Below, one piece after another: positions 36,507-45,340 of a stretch of DNA of 64,000 bases. Positions within the stretch are counted from its first letter, which is position 1. Every line of letters begins with the position of its first letter. Origin of the DNA: Allocoleopsis franciscana PCC 7113 (lineage in GTDB: Bacteria > Cyanobacteriota > Cyanobacteriia > Cyanobacteriales > Coleofasciculaceae); assembly GCF_000317515.1 (NCBI RefSeq), contig NC_019738.1, positions 2,251,623 to 2,315,622 on the forward strand, in the 5' to 3' direction. A model generated the notes under the pieces. The model had not been told where the DNA came from and did not search any database. It was given only the letters and a program-made list of their open reading frames with translations. Position numbers and translations under genes: made by a program.

Positions 36507-38459
36507 TCATCCAGAAACTACCAGCTTTTCTCCATCCAATTGCTTGTTTTCATTCATGATTTGAACCAATTGATCGCCGTCAATTGTTTCTTTTTCAATT
36601 AACAGCTCAACTAAGTAGTCAATGACTACGCGATTTTCGCGGATGATTTGGCGAGCTTTATCGTGGCATTCTTTGACAATTTGCTCAACTTGTGAATCAA
36701 TTTTGGCGGAAATCTTCTCAGAGTATTCCGATCGCGTGGACATCCAACCACCGAGAAAGACTTCGTTTCCTTGTTCTTCCAAGGATAGGGGGCCTAAATC
36801 GCTCATACCGAAGCGAGTCACCATCTGCCGTGCCAAGGAGGTCACCGTTTGCAAATCGCCACCTGCCCCAGTGGTAACCTCGGCGTCACCAAAGACTTCT
36901 TCTTCTGCCGCCCTACCACCTAAAGCGGCTGTGATGCGATCACGGATCTGAGAGCGAGACAATAAACCTTGTTCTTCATTGGGAGTAAACCAAGTGAGTC
37001 CACGGGCTTGTCCACGAGGAATCAGGGTAACCTTCTGTACAGGGTCATGGTTGGGCAAGAGGGTACCGATGACTGCATGTCCAACTTCATGGTAGGCAAT
37101 CAAGCGCTTGCTCTTGCTATCCACCAGTGGGGTGCCTTCCATCCCTGCCACAACCCGGTCAATGGCATCATTAATCTCTAGCATCGTCACCGCCTCTTTA
37201 CGGCGTCGGGCGGTGAGAATCGCGGCTTCGTTGAGCAAATTAGCTAAGTCAGCACCGGTGAATCCGGGGGTACGCCGTGCGATCGCCTCCAGGGAAACGT
37301 CAGGGTCGATTTTTTTGTTGCGGGCGTGGACTTCCAGGATACCCAGCCTTCCTTTCAGGTCGGGGGCATCCACAATGACTTGGCGATCAAAGCGTCCAGG
37401 GCGCAACAAGGCGGCATCAAGAACATCCGGTCGGTTGGTCGCGGCGATGATGATAATCCCTGTATTTCCCTCAAAGCCGTCCATTTCCGTCAACAACTGG
37501 TTGAGGGTTTGCTCTCTCTCATCGTTACCACCCCCAATCCCGGCACCCCGCTGTCTACCGACTGCATCAATTTCATCAATAAAAATCAGGCAGGGGGCGT
37601 TTTCTTTGGCTTTCTTGAACAAGTCGCGGACGCGAGAAGCCCCCACACCCACGAACATTTCGACAAATTCACTCCCCGAAATGCTAAAGAAAGGAACTCC
37701 CGCTTCTCCGGCTATCGCTTTTGCCAAGAGGGTTTTTCCTGTACCTGGAGGCCCCACCAGCAGCACTCCCTTGGGAATTTTTGCCCCCACAGCCGTGAAG
37801 CGTTCAGGTTGTTTGAGGAAAGTCACGACCTCTTGCAGTTCTTCCTTCGCTTCTTCAATGCCGGCGACATCATTGAACATCACGCCGGTTTTGGCTTCCA
37901 TCTGGAACCTCGCCCTCGATTTTCCGAAGTTCAAGGCTTGACCTGAACTGCTACTAGAGCGACGCAGGATGATCATTAACCCTGCTAGTAACAATAAGAG
38001 TAAAAACAAGTTGGCAACAAGTCCTAGGGCTGCTGAGTTATCGGTCGTGGCCTCAACATCCAGCTCAACTTTTTTTTCACGGAGTTTTTCAATCAATTCT
38101 GGATTTTGATCGAGTAGATCCACTTCTAAGGGGGGGTCAGTCTTTTTTTGCCCCATCAGCCTGACTTTTGCCGTCCTTGTCCCTGGGTCAAGTTGGACTC
38201 GCGTGACTTCGTCTTGGTCAATTTTCTCCAATAATTCCCCATATTTAAGTGATTTTTTTTCTGTTTGCTGTGCTTGGGCTGGGGTGCCTAACACAACTCC
38301 TTGAATCAGGAGTACACTAGCCGCAAGACGCCAGAAGTTGACGGTCGCGGCCTTTTGCTTGTGGTTTGTCGAAACACACTCGCGTGTCCCCTGTTTATGA
38401 GCCGAACTTTTTGCTGGTTTCTTTCCCATCCATGCCCTTATCCAGGAACTGTCTTTCAT
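36507..38459 (-). CDS. ftsH: ATP-dependent zinc metalloprotease FtsH
   Basis: 650 residues from the ATG at 38459, with AAGGA 7-8 nt upstream. A signal-anchor helix (about 44-60) follows an unusually long, basic N-terminus of about 43 residues; a periplasmic/lumenal domain and a second helix follow (about 148-168). The AAA module has GPPGTGKT (Walker A), IFIDEID (Walker B) and the SRH arginines in RPGRFDRQ; the zinc site is HEVGH. FtsH hexamers degrade damaged membrane proteins such as photosystem II D1. Cyanobacteria have four paralogues; the core here ([17 protein letters not shown]) suggests one of the FtsH1/FtsH2-type group, but the exact orthologue is not decided. Confidence 0.95.
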   Translation of the reverse strand: MKDSSWIRAWMGKKPAKSSAHKQGTRECVSTNHKQKAATVNFWRLAASVLLIQGVVLGTPAQAQQTEKKSLKYGELLEKIDQDEVTRVQLDPGTRTAKVRLMGQKKTDPPLEVDLLDQNPELIEKLREKKVELDVEATTDNSAALGLVANLFLLLLLLAGLMIILRRSSSSSGQALNFGKSRARFQMEAKTGVMFNDVAGIEEAKEELQEVVTFLKQPERFTAVGAKIPKGVLLVGPPGTGKTLLAKAIAGEAGVPFFSISGSEFVEMFVGVGASRVRDLFKKAKENAPCLIFIDEIDAVGRQRGAGIGGGNDEREQTLNQLLTEMDGFEGNTGIIIIAATNRPDVLDAALLRPGRFDRQVIVDAPDLKGRLGILEVHARNKKIDPDVSLEAIARRTPGFTGADLANLLNEAAILTARRRKEAVTMLEINDAIDRVVAGMEGTPLVDSKSKRLIAYHEVGHAVIGTLLPNHDPVQKVTLIPRGQARGLTWFTPNEEQGLLSRSQIRDRITAALGGRAAEEEVFGDAEVTTGAGGDLQTVTSLARQMVTRFGMSDLGPLSLEEQGNEVFLGGWMSTRSEYSEKISAKIDSQVEQIVKECHDKARQIIRENRVVIDYLVELLIEKETIDGDQLVQIMNENKQLDGEKLVVSG

Positions 38460-38822
38460 CACAATTTCCTTGCGCGTCTTGCCTTAACTCAACTCCTGTG
38501 TAAACCGCGTTACCTTTCAGTTGAAGTCTCTTTCCAATTTCTAGTTTAACTTTCTCAATTCTCGCCGTATCTGCCCAGGGTTGACTGATCTTCACAGTTG
38601 TACAGAGTCTGTGCGGGTTACTATAAGCTCTGTTTGACGAGGTTGAGCTAAATTCGTTATATTAAACGTAGTCGAAATGACTTCATCTTAGGGTTTGAAG
38701 CTTTGAGGTGTATCCCCTACTCCCTAAATTTATATTTATCTCTATAGTGAGAAGAATTTAGCAGACTTATTGACTAGATTAAGCCGATTATTTTAGATGT
38801 TTGAGTAGAGAGTGTTAGTAAC
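38460..38822. other. Divergent intergenic region, ftsH / FMN reductase
   Basis: 363 bp with divergent promoters. A short open frame at 38395-38595 on the minus strand is not convincing. A good plus-strand sigma-70-like pair is annotated at 38634-38663. Confidence 0.4.
38634..38663 (+). promoter_or_regulatory. Candidate promoter of the FMN reductase gene
   Basis: TTGACG (38634-38639), 18-bp spacer, TATATT (38658-38663). The leader to the ATG at 38823 would be about 150 nt. An alternative -10 is not obvious nearby. Confidence 0.4.
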
Positions 38823-39368
38823 ATGGTGAAGATTGTGGGAATTGCTGGTAGTTTGCGACCTGACGCTACGAGTTATCTTGCGCTAACTCTAGCAATCCAG
38901 CGCGTGCAAGCGTTAGGAGCCTCTACCGAAATACTTGACCTACGCCAGATGCAACTCCCGTTTTGTACGGGCGGCAATGATTATCCAGGCTATCCAGATG
39001 TGATGCGATTACGGGAAACCGTTCAGGAAGCGGATGCTTTGATTCTGGCGTCTCCAGAATATCACGGTAGCATCAGTGGTGTTTTGAAAAATGCCCTGGA
39101 TTTGATGAGTTTTGATCACATGTCGGGCAAAGTCACGGGTTTGATTAGTGTATTGGGCGGTCAGCATAATAGTAATGCCCTGAATGACTTACGGGTGATC
39201 ATGCGTTGGGTACATGCCTGGGTGATTCCAGAGCAAATTGCCATTGGTCAATCCTGGAAAGCGTTTGGTGAAGATGGCAAAATTTTGGACGAAAAACTCT
39301 CGCAGCGCTTCGATCAGTTTGCTCAAAGTTTAGTCGAAAATACCCGCAAACTTCGAGAGATTCCCTAA
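38823..39368 (+). CDS. NADPH-dependent FMN reductase family protein
   Basis: 181 residues with a flavodoxin-like fold. VKIVGIAGSLRPDATSYLAL forms the FMN phosphate-binding loop, and ILASPEYHGSISGVLKNALD is the highly conserved motif of the family, which includes chromate and azo-dye reductases. It reduces FMN (and often quinones) with NADPH in the cytoplasm. It is complete and of normal size. The 3' flank carries a strong hairpin (39408-39441). Confidence 0.9.
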   Translation: MVKIVGIAGSLRPDATSYLALTLAIQRVQALGASTEILDLRQMQLPFCTGGNDYPGYPDVMRLRETVQEADALILASPEYHGSISGVLKNALDLMSFDHMSGKVTGLISVLGGQHNSNALNDLRVIMRWVHAWVIPEQIAIGQSWKAFGEDGKILDEKLSQRFDQFAQSLVENTRKLREIP

Positions 39369-39751
39369 CTTCAGTCTGTCAAAGATTAATTGTCAAGAGT
39401 TCATGGTTTTAGGGGCGAGGGCAATGCCTTGCCCCTCCTAAATGTCAGATTTCTATGACAATTACGTCCGTGTGTATTGGTATCTTAGAGAAGTATTAAG
39501 GGTCTGCGCGATCGCTTAAGTGTTAATGAAATTTTCTAATTCTTTGATGATTGCATCTATCTTAAGAAATGGTTTTTCCCAAACACCGATTTTTAACCGC
39601 CAGTGTAGGTAGATCGATTGAAATTGGAATGCCCAATTTCTGAGCAATTTTTGCCAAATTATAATCTTATCACATTTTTAATTAATAATCATTGCTTGAC
39701 CTTGACACGGTTACTGAATTATGCTTTTTGAGACCAGTCGTAACACTACTC
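39369..39751. other. Intergenic region with hairpin repeat
   Basis: 383 bp. Apart from the hairpin repeat at 39408-39441 (listed separately) it is AT-rich, particularly 39650-39700. No gene was found. Confidence 0.4.
39408..39441 (+). terminator. Hairpin repeat after FMN reductase
   Basis: TTTTAGGGGCGAGGGCA pairs with TGCCTTGCCCCTCCTAAA, with an interruption in the middle, about 40 bp after the stop codon. Hairpins with the core GGGGCGAGGCAATGCCTTGCCCC are frequent repeats in cyanobacteria. It may serve as a terminator by position. Confidence 0.5.
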
Positions 39752-40021
39752 ATGAATACCATGTTGAATATTGGCGACTACGCACTTCACAAAACAACTG
39801 GCAAAATCGGGCAGGTTGTTGCCTACGGACATGAGATGATTGACAACGCTTATTTAGCAACACTCAAAGTCGAGGTGGTTGATGATGCAAAAATGAACAA
39901 GAAAACGTTTGTAGAAGATGTGACAAGTAACTGGATGCCAGTCCAGTCAGTAGAAATCTCTGAACACGAGATTTCGCACAAGGTTCGTGACAAATCGAGC
40001 AATATGCTGACAAGGGTTTAA
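39752..40021 (+). CDS. Small hypothetical protein
   Basis: 89 residues if started at ATG 39752 (further in-frame ATG at 39764, giving MLNIGDYALHKTTGKIGQVV). The opening resembles KOW/SH3-like beta-barrel proteins that start 'GDxVxHKxTGxxGxV', seen in several small cyanobacterial proteins; the role is unknown. An earlier in-frame start at 39692 would add 20 residues without family support. Confidence 0.55.
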   Translation: MNTMLNIGDYALHKTTGKIGQVVAYGHEMIDNAYLATLKVEVVDDAKMNKKTFVEDVTSNWMPVQSVEISEHEISHKVRDKSSNMLTRV

Positions 40022-40274
40022 GTGACCTTTAAAGCTAATTTAAGGAATAAACTCCTGTCCTAAAAACTGAGTGATTGGTATAAAAAGGACGGGTATATCG
40101 CGGAGGTTCACGGTTGTTTTACGGATGTAATCACTTCAAGTGAGTCCCTACTTGGATGATATCGTTCCAGAGAATTGGGGAATTTTTAGATTTTGTCCGT
40201 AGCATCTAAATGGGGAAGTAAATCTGTAGGGACTCACTCAAATTACAGGCTTGGCTTTTGCACCAAAATAAATT

Positions 40275-40913
40275 TCATACCTCTGTCATTACCTGCCCAA
40301 GGCGTTTGAGAATCTGCAAAATATTGTAGAGTTGGTTGTGACGCTGATAGAGAGAGAACTCATCGGACAGGTCATATTGTGGCTCTCTAGATTGAACCAA
40401 CTTAATAAAGATAAAATGACTGCCATTTGTGACTAATCCAAAAATGGGACGTTCTGGATTAGGGTTAGCCATCATGTAGGCTAAAGCTTGCGGTAACGCT
40501 ACATCTGTCGAGAAGGTTGTACGCTTTGACTCAATGACGAGAACCCAGAACTGTTCCTGTATAACTAGGGCATCAATACGTCCCCGCAAGATTTCATCCC
40601 GATCTTCAATGGCTATCTCAACACCTGTTTCTGTGCGAAACCTGAAGGGAGGGTCATAGAATCCAGCTAAATCCAAGAGTTTAGCCAACACCACCATTTT
40701 GACAGCACCTTCTGCTAAGGGGCCATCTGATCTCTGATAAAAGTATTGTTGTTTAATCCCATCGAGAGCTTGCTTTTCTAAGTCAGTGAGTTGGCTTAGA
40801 CCATTGAACCATTCAGTGAAGAATTGGTCATTGTCACTACGCCTGAGATTGAACCTGCCTTGTAGCTGGTTAAGAGTGGTGATGTTCTTCTCAATCGCAA
40901 TAGTCTGAGCCAT
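40275..40913 (-). CDS. PD-(D/E)XK nuclease-like protein (HsdR N-terminal type)
   Basis: 212 residues. The central motif is the Asp in ILRGRIDALVIQ, 13-15 residues before VLVIESKRT: the D...ExK signature of the restriction-endonuclease fold, as in the N-terminal domain of type I R subunits. The later helix ALPQALAYMMANP and strand PIFGLVTNGSHFIFIKL complete the usual 'nuclease plus QALAYM' pattern. There is no helicase domain, so it is a stand-alone nuclease module. It begins 47 bp after the CHAT/STAND/TPR gene on the same strand and is likely cotranscribed, which suggests a nuclease effector of that system (inference). Confidence 0.75.
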   Translation of the reverse strand: MAQTIAIEKNITTLNQLQGRFNLRRSDNDQFFTEWFNGLSQLTDLEKQALDGIKQQYFYQRSDGPLAEGAVKMVVLAKLLDLAGFYDPPFRFRTETGVEIAIEDRDEILRGRIDALVIQEQFWVLVIESKRTTFSTDVALPQALAYMMANPNPERPIFGLVTNGSHFIFIKLVQSREPQYDLSDEFSLYQRHNQLYNILQILKRLGQVMTEV

Positions 40914-40960
40914 AAAAGCGTCTGCTGGAGATTACTGGTAATACTACTATGCGATCGCTT

Positions 40961-43900
40961 TTACGAGATGTCGTCTCTCATCTGTTGTACTCTGGCGATA
41001 ATTTGCCTCACTGTCTCAGCGCCAGGTGATTGGAGACGCTGCAATATCTCCAACGATTGCTGCAAATAATTCAATCCGGTGTTAAAGTCGCCTTTCTCGT
41101 CGGCTAACAACTGCCCTAGCATGGCTAATGTCGCTGCCTTGCCTTGGGCATTACCGATACGTTCAGTGATTTCCAACGATTGCTGATAAAGTGCGATCGC
41201 CTCTTCGATTTCTCCTGTGTTGGCTTTGAGTCTCGCCAGTTGGTGCAACGTCGCTGCCTTGGTTTGGGCATTACCGATACGTTCAGTGATTTCCAACGAT
41301 TGCTGATAAAGTGCGATCGCCTCTTCGATTTGTCCAGTGTTGGCTTTGAGACTCGCCAGACAGTGCAACGTCGCTGCCTTGCCTTGGGCATTACCGATAC
41401 GTTCAGTGATTTCCAACGATTGCTGATAAAGTGCGATCGCCTCTTCGATTTCTCCTGTGTTGGCTTTGAGTCTCGCCAGTTGGTGCAACGTCGCTGCCTT
41501 GGTTTGGGCATTACCGATACGTTCAGTGATTTCCAACGATTGCTGATAAAGTGCGATCGCTTGTTCGATTTCTCCCGTGTTGGCTTTGAGACTCGCCAGT
41601 TGGTGCAACGTCGCTGCCTTGCCTTGGGCATTACCGATACCTTCTTCGATATCCAACGATTGCTGATAAAGTGCGATCGCCTCTTCGATTTCTCCCGTGT
41701 TGGCTTTGAGTATCGCCAGACAGTGCAACGTCGCTGCCTTGCCTTGGGCATCACCGATACGTTCTTTGATTTCCAACGATTGCTGATAAAGTGCGATCGC
41801 CTCTTCGATTTCTCCCGTGTTGGCTTTGAGTATCGCCAGTTGGTGCAACGTCGCTGCCTTGCCTTGGGCATTACCGATACCTTCTTCGATATCCAACGAT
41901 TGCTGATAAAGTGCGATCGCCTCTTCGATTTCTCCCGTGTTGGCTTTGAGTATCGCCAGACAGTGCAACGTCGCTGCCTTGCCTTGGGCATCACCGATAC
42001 GTTCTTTGATTTCCAACGATTGCTGATAAAGTGCGATCGCCTCTTCGATTTCTCCAGAGTTGGCTTTGAGTATCGCCAGATTGTGAATAATGGCTGACTT
42101 CTCTTTTTCGTCGTCTTGAGGGCAGCTATCTAGGGCTTGTTGATAATGGGTTTGTGCTTGACTCACCTCACCCAATTCTTTCTCAGATCGAGCCAACCCA
42201 TGCAGCACTCGGTAATCTTCAGCGATTTCTAGAGTGGCTTGGCACAACTCAACGGCTTCCCGAAATCGGCTTTGATTAACCCATCGCCATGCGAGAGTAT
42301 CTGCTATTTCTACAGCAATCGTTTCCACCTTCCCCCGCAACGCCAAGCGATGAATTTCTAGCCGTTGTTCCTCGGTTGAAGTTTCTGCCTCCTCCCACCA
42401 GAGACGATACAGCACCTCAGCCGCTTGCTGATGCAACCTCTCCCCCAACCCCTCTCCTGCAAGGAGAGGGGAGAAAGAGGAATCTGACTCCCCCTTCCCT
42501 CGTAGGGAAGGGGGTTGGGGGGTTAGGTTTTTCTCCAAAATGCGCGGCACTCGTAGCGACTGATCAGGACTTACTTCCAACAATCCCAACGCCACTGCCC
42601 GATTAATCTGCCGTTCGAGATTAGGAGTTTCTTCACAAACTGCGGCTATTGCCTCCCTCGGTACTGGCAACTCAAACACCAATCCCCGCCGTAATATCTC
42701 CTCTAGCGTTGGATCGATCTGTTCCAGCAGCGCTTTTGCCAAAACTTTCTCCCGCAACTCCACTGGATTCGTTTCCAAACCCTGTAAAATCTCCGCCACT
42801 GTTTTCTTTTCCCCCTGTTGAGAACCCCCCCAACCCCCCTTATCAAGGGGGGAGAAATCTCTGGCTTCCCCCTTATCAAGGGGGGAGAAATCTCTGGCTT
42901 CCCCCTTATCAAGGGGGACGGGAGGGGGTTCTAAATTCAGCAGCACCTTATCCAACCATTCCAATAACCGAGGATTCCCATCCGCCAATCTGGTTGCTTG
43001 AGACTGTAACGCCTCATCCACCTGAGATTTCGCATCAAAGGCAGAGAGACGACTACACTTTTTTCGCAAATCCGCCCCCCGCAATCCCTCCATTGGTTGC
43101 TTGTAGAAATCCTGCAACAGGGTGGACTCAAAATCGTAACGGCAGGTAAGGATTAAACGGTGAGGCGCGGAAGTATCCTCAATAGCCCAGACTAACGCCT
43201 CCAATACCCTTGCCGCTTCCGGTTGCAGCACATACCCACCATCGCGAGGTTCCAGATTCGCTTCAAAATCATCCAGCACCAGCAAAAAGGGCTTTGCCGC
43301 CCCGTCTTCCAACTGCCGAAACACCCGCCGCAGGCGAAACTTCAACTCCTCCTTGTCATCCTGTAACGCTTCCCGCAGTTCCCGACTATCCAACGCCGCC
43401 GCTAACTTATTTACCAGACTGGGTTCATCGACTCTCCCCACCCAGACAATCCGCTCAAATTCCGGGAGTCTGTCGCACAACCTTGCGGCTAAACTACTCT
43501 TACCCAAACCCCCCATGCCATGAATCAACACCCCCACTCCTTCTATGTTCCCCCCTTGATAAGGGGGGCTAGGGGGGTTCTTCAATGCCCGCAAGCAATT
43601 TTGCAACTGACGGCGACGCCCGATAAAACTGCCACGAGTCGGGACTTTTACCTTACCAGCCGGATCTAAAAACCGTTCGGCAACTGAAGGCTTGGGTGCA
43701 GGTTTCCGTCCAAGAGTCAGCAACGGCGTCACCAACCCCCCCGGTAACGTTTCCGCCACGTACAACCGCAACAAATGCCAATCCCTGGCTTTATTCTCAA
43801 TCAACTTCTGGTACGTCAGGGCAACTGCCTCCGTCACCGACTTCCCCGCCGCCAACCCTTTATACAATGCTGCTGCTGCCGCCCTCGCATCCGTATCTAA

Positions 43901-44764
43901 AACCGGCTGTCCCCAACCCAAAACCAAATTTGCTCCAGCTTGCAGCAACTCCTCTGCCATCGACGGCACCGCCCCCGCATCGCCAGCTTGCCCCGTGCGA
44001 CACCCAGAGAGGAAAATCAGTTTGGGTAATTGGAATTGCAGTTCGGTAGCAATATCCCTCGCACTGGCAAGGTACAGTTCCCCGGTTTCCGTCTCGGTAT
44101 AAAATCTTGCTCCCTCCTCCGTAATCGTCGCATGACCCGTCAGGTGCAAGATATCAAAAAACCCCTTCCCCCGATCCTCAGCTAAATAGCCCAACTCGGT
44201 CAAGCAGCCACTTTCTTCCACCGTCAGCGATAAAGGTTTCCGCGCCGTCGCTTCCAGGATTAGTGCCTCCTCCCGTTCAAACTCCAGCACGGGTTCCACC
44301 CCTAACGGAGAGGTTGCCATAAACAAAACATTCAGCGCCCGATTTTCCGGTTTCGCCTCTACGGACAATTTTTTCCCGGTATCCGATGCTACCCACCGCA
44401 CGGGAACTACCCCAGGCAATCTCTCCAGCAAAAAGCCCTTGCCATCATGCAGCAACTCCCAAGGCAAGTGAGCGAGTTTTTCCGCCGCTTTAATCGCTAA
44501 AACAATCCCTTCCCGCCAATATCGGTCAATTGCTTGTTGGAGAAGGCGATCGCTGCCATCTAACCAGTTATACAGTTTTCGCCCAGTTATGGTATAGTTA
44601 ACAGCCAAGCGAACGTAGTAGTCTTGTTCTGCTAACTGAATCAGGTCTGCGATTTCCCCCAGAGGAAGCGATCGCTTCTCGTACTGGTTGGGATTGTCCC
44701 AGAAATAACGCAGCTCTACGTAATTATCCGCGACGGGCTTGAGGTCGAGGTGGAGCGTCTTCAC
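40961..44764 (-). CDS. CHAT protease - STAND NTPase - TPR protein (NLR-like)
   Basis: 1267 residues, GTG start at 44764. The N-terminal CHAT domain (about 135-345) has the catalytic His in LHLTGHATI (His211) and Cys in FLSGCRTGQ (Cys255). The NB-ARC/STAND NTPase (about 375-680) has SFIGRRRQL, Walker A HGMGGLGKS (415-423), Walker B FLLVLDDF (493-500) and a sensor-1-like LILTCRYDF. A winged-helix-like linker follows. The C-terminus (about 860-1240) is a TPR array of eight near-identical 40-residue units plus degenerate ends. The overall plan is that of NLR proteins with a caspase-like effector. It overlaps the small EACC1-like gene by 41 bp and precedes a nuclease gene by 47 bp. Repeat-derived peptides interrupt it at three sites. 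It is probably an activation-by-sensing conflict protein (inference). Confidence 0.88.
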   Translation of the reverse strand: MKTLHLDLKPVADNYVELRYFWDNPNQYEKRSLPLGEIADLIQLAEQDYYVRLAVNYTITGRKLYNWLDGSDRLLQQAIDRYWREGIVLAIKAAEKLAHLPWELLHDGKGFLLERLPGVVPVRWVASDTGKKLSVEAKPENRALNVLFMATSPLGVEPVLEFEREEALILEATARKPLSLTVEESGCLTELGYLAEDRGKGFFDILHLTGHATITEEGARFYTETETGELYLASARDIATELQFQLPKLIFLSGCRTGQAGDAGAVPSMAEELLQAGANLVLGWGQPVLDTDARAAAAALYKGLAAGKSVTEAVALTYQKLIENKARDWHLLRLYVAETLPGGLVTPLLTLGRKPAPKPSVAERFLDPAGKVKVPTRGSFIGRRRQLQNCLRALKNPPSPPYQGGNIEGVGVLIHGMGGLGKSSLAARLCDRLPEFERIVWVGRVDEPSLVNKLAAALDSRELREALQDDKEELKFRLRRVFRQLEDGAAKPFLLVLDDFEANLEPRDGGYVLQPEAARVLEALVWAIEDTSAPHRLILTCRYDFESTLLQDFYKQPMEGLRGADLRKKCSRLSAFDAKSQVDEALQSQATRLADGNPRLLEWLDKVLLNLEPPPVPLDKGEARDFSPLDKGEARDFSPLDKGGWGGSQQGEKKTVAEILQGLETNPVELREKVLAKALLEQIDPTLEEILRRGLVFELPVPREAIAAVCEETPNLERQINRAVALGLLEVSPDQSLRVPRILEKNLTPQPPSLRGKGESDSSFSPLLAGEGLGERLHQQAAEVLYRLWWEEAETSTEEQRLEIHRLALRGKVETIAVEIADTLAWRWVNQSRFREAVELCQATLEIAEDYRVLHGLARSEKELGEVSQAQTHYQQALDSCPQDDEKEKSAIIHNLAILKANSGEIEEAIALYQQSLEIKERIGDAQGKAATLHCLAILKANTGEIEEAIALYQQSLDIEEGIGNAQGKAATLHQLAILKANTGEIEEAIALYQQSLEIKERIGDAQGKAATLHCLAILKANTGEIEEAIALYQQSLDIEEGIGNAQGKAATLHQLASLKANTGEIEQAIALYQQSLEITERIGNAQTKAATLHQLARLKANTGEIEEAIALYQQSLEITERIGNAQGKAATLHCLASLKANTGQIEEAIALYQQSLEITERIGNAQTKAATLHQLARLKANTGEIEEAIALYQQSLEITERIGNAQGKAATLAMLGQLLADEKGDFNTGLNYLQQSLEILQRLQSPGAETVRQIIARVQQMRDDIS
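41131..42090 (-). repeat. Eight tandem 120-bp repeats encoding TPR units
   Basis: Eight consecutive 120-bp units, about 90-98% identical by eye, each encoding one 40-residue TPR of the type LHxLAxLKANTGEIEEAIAL followed by YQQSLEI. Variation is limited to a few codons: the third residue (H/N/C/Q alternate), 'I/S/R' in LA(I/S/R)L, and EIKERIGDAQ, DIEEGIGNAQ or EITERIGNAQ. Each unit contains one HIP1 octamer GCGATCGC at the same place. Units 2-3 and 4-5 (counting from the N-terminal end) share paired features that suggest a 240-bp duplication. The array is subject to length change by recombination. Confidence 0.95.
42435..42527. repeat. Intergenic-type hairpin repeats inside the CHAT/STAND/TPR gene
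   Basis: Two hairpins, CCTCTCCTGCAAGGAGAGG and CCCCCTTCCCTCGTAGGGAAGGGGG-like (the second about 42489-42513), plus spacer, sit in frame and encode a Leu/Gly/Glu/Pro-rich peptide (TPQPPSLRGKGE, LLAGEGLGE). Such hairpins normally lie between genes in cyanobacteria (compare 47439-47460). They lie at the boundary between NTPase and TPR regions. Confidence 0.8.
42835..42918. repeat. Triple 33-bp repeat inside the CHAT/STAND/TPR gene
   Basis: Two full copies (42835-42867 and 42868-42900) and a partial third (42901-42918) of a 33-bp unit whose palindromic core is CCCCCTTATCAAGGGGG. It encodes SPLDKGEARDF repeated in frame. The 33-bp length keeps the reading frame. Confidence 0.9.
43550..43580. repeat. 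Palindromic repeat insertion inside the CHAT/STAND/TPR gene
   Basis: CCCCCCTTGATAAGGGGGG plus a GGCTAGGGGGGTT tail, in frame, encodes NPPSPPYQGGN just before the Walker A motif. It is of the same palindrome class as 42835-42918. Confidence 0.75.
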
Positions 44765-45101
44765 GTTTACGGCTCCACTGGTCGTCTAGAATTTGCTTGA
44801 TTTGCTCAAGTGTGGCATTCTCCAGCAGCAATCGCCTACCGTTGCGCCCCTGAATCAGTACCTTCTCAATCTTTTTACCAGACTTGCCTTGTTTATATTC
44901 CTTGTACCACTTGCGAATTTGTTCAGCGATCGCAACTGTGCCCCCAACAATGGCGACAATAGTACCAATTGTGATTAGAGTACCCTCTTTCCCTGCTCCG
45001 CCCTCAGTTTCCCAACTTCCTGATAACCCAGAAATTGAGAAGAGTTCTTCTGTTGCCTCAACGGCGTCTTGTCCTTGTATCTCGAATTGAATATCTGCCA
45101 T
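44724..45101 (-). CDS. Small EACC1-like membrane protein of conflict systems
   Basis: 125 residues. An N-terminal soluble stretch (MADIQFEIQGQDAVEATEEL, about 1-35), one hydrophobic helix (about 40-60: TLITIGTIVAIVGGTVAIAE), a basic amphipathic segment (IRKWYKEYKQGKSGKK) and a C-terminal domain with GRNGRRLLLENATLEQIKQI. The layout resembles EACC1 (effector-associated constant component 1), which from memory of the comparative-genomics literature accompanies variable effectors in NTP-dependent conflict systems of multicellular bacteria. Its coding region overlaps the CHAT/STAND/TPR gene by 41 bp, so the two are translationally coupled. It likely tethers or regulates the large protein at a membrane (inference). 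Confidence 0.6.
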   Translation of the reverse strand: MADIQFEIQGQDAVEATEELFSISGLSGSWETEGGAGKEGTLITIGTIVAIVGGTVAIAEQIRKWYKEYKQGKSGKKIEKVLIQGRNGRRLLLENATLEQIKQILDDQWSRKREDAPPRPQARRG

Positions 45102-45340
45102 TGCTTTGTAAATTCACCAATACAGCAAAATTGTAGCTGCTCAGATGATTGAAGCTTGGGCTGAGATAGGTATCTCATCTGCAAGGCTTAAAGCCAAGCG
45201 GAGTTACTTGGATTTACCTCAATAACTGGCAAAATTAAACAAAAACGTTGAACCTTATTCTAGCCAACTCACTGAAACGACTAGCTATAAGATTCAACGC
45301 CTTTCAAATTATTGAAAATTAGCCTTAATCGGCTATGTTC

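Noticed and set aside
37108-37941. Long open frames on the plus strand opposite ftsH.
   Set aside because: They are shadows of the highly conserved ftsH gene; the translations resemble no known protein.
40275-40913. A full type I restriction system.
   Set aside because: Only the nuclease-like module is present; no helicase, hsdM or hsdS genes lie in the window.
41131-42090. Regular repeats suggesting a CRISPR array.
   Set aside because: Units are 120 bp, contiguous with no unique spacers, and encode TPRs.
41144-42097. 317-codon plus-strand open frame with repeating sequence opposite the TPR array (and a 289-codon frame on the minus strand in another phase).
   Set aside because: Both arise because a 120-bp unit without stops in those frames is repeated eight times. 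The annotated minus-strand frame has the real TPR pattern and continues through the whole 1267-residue protein.
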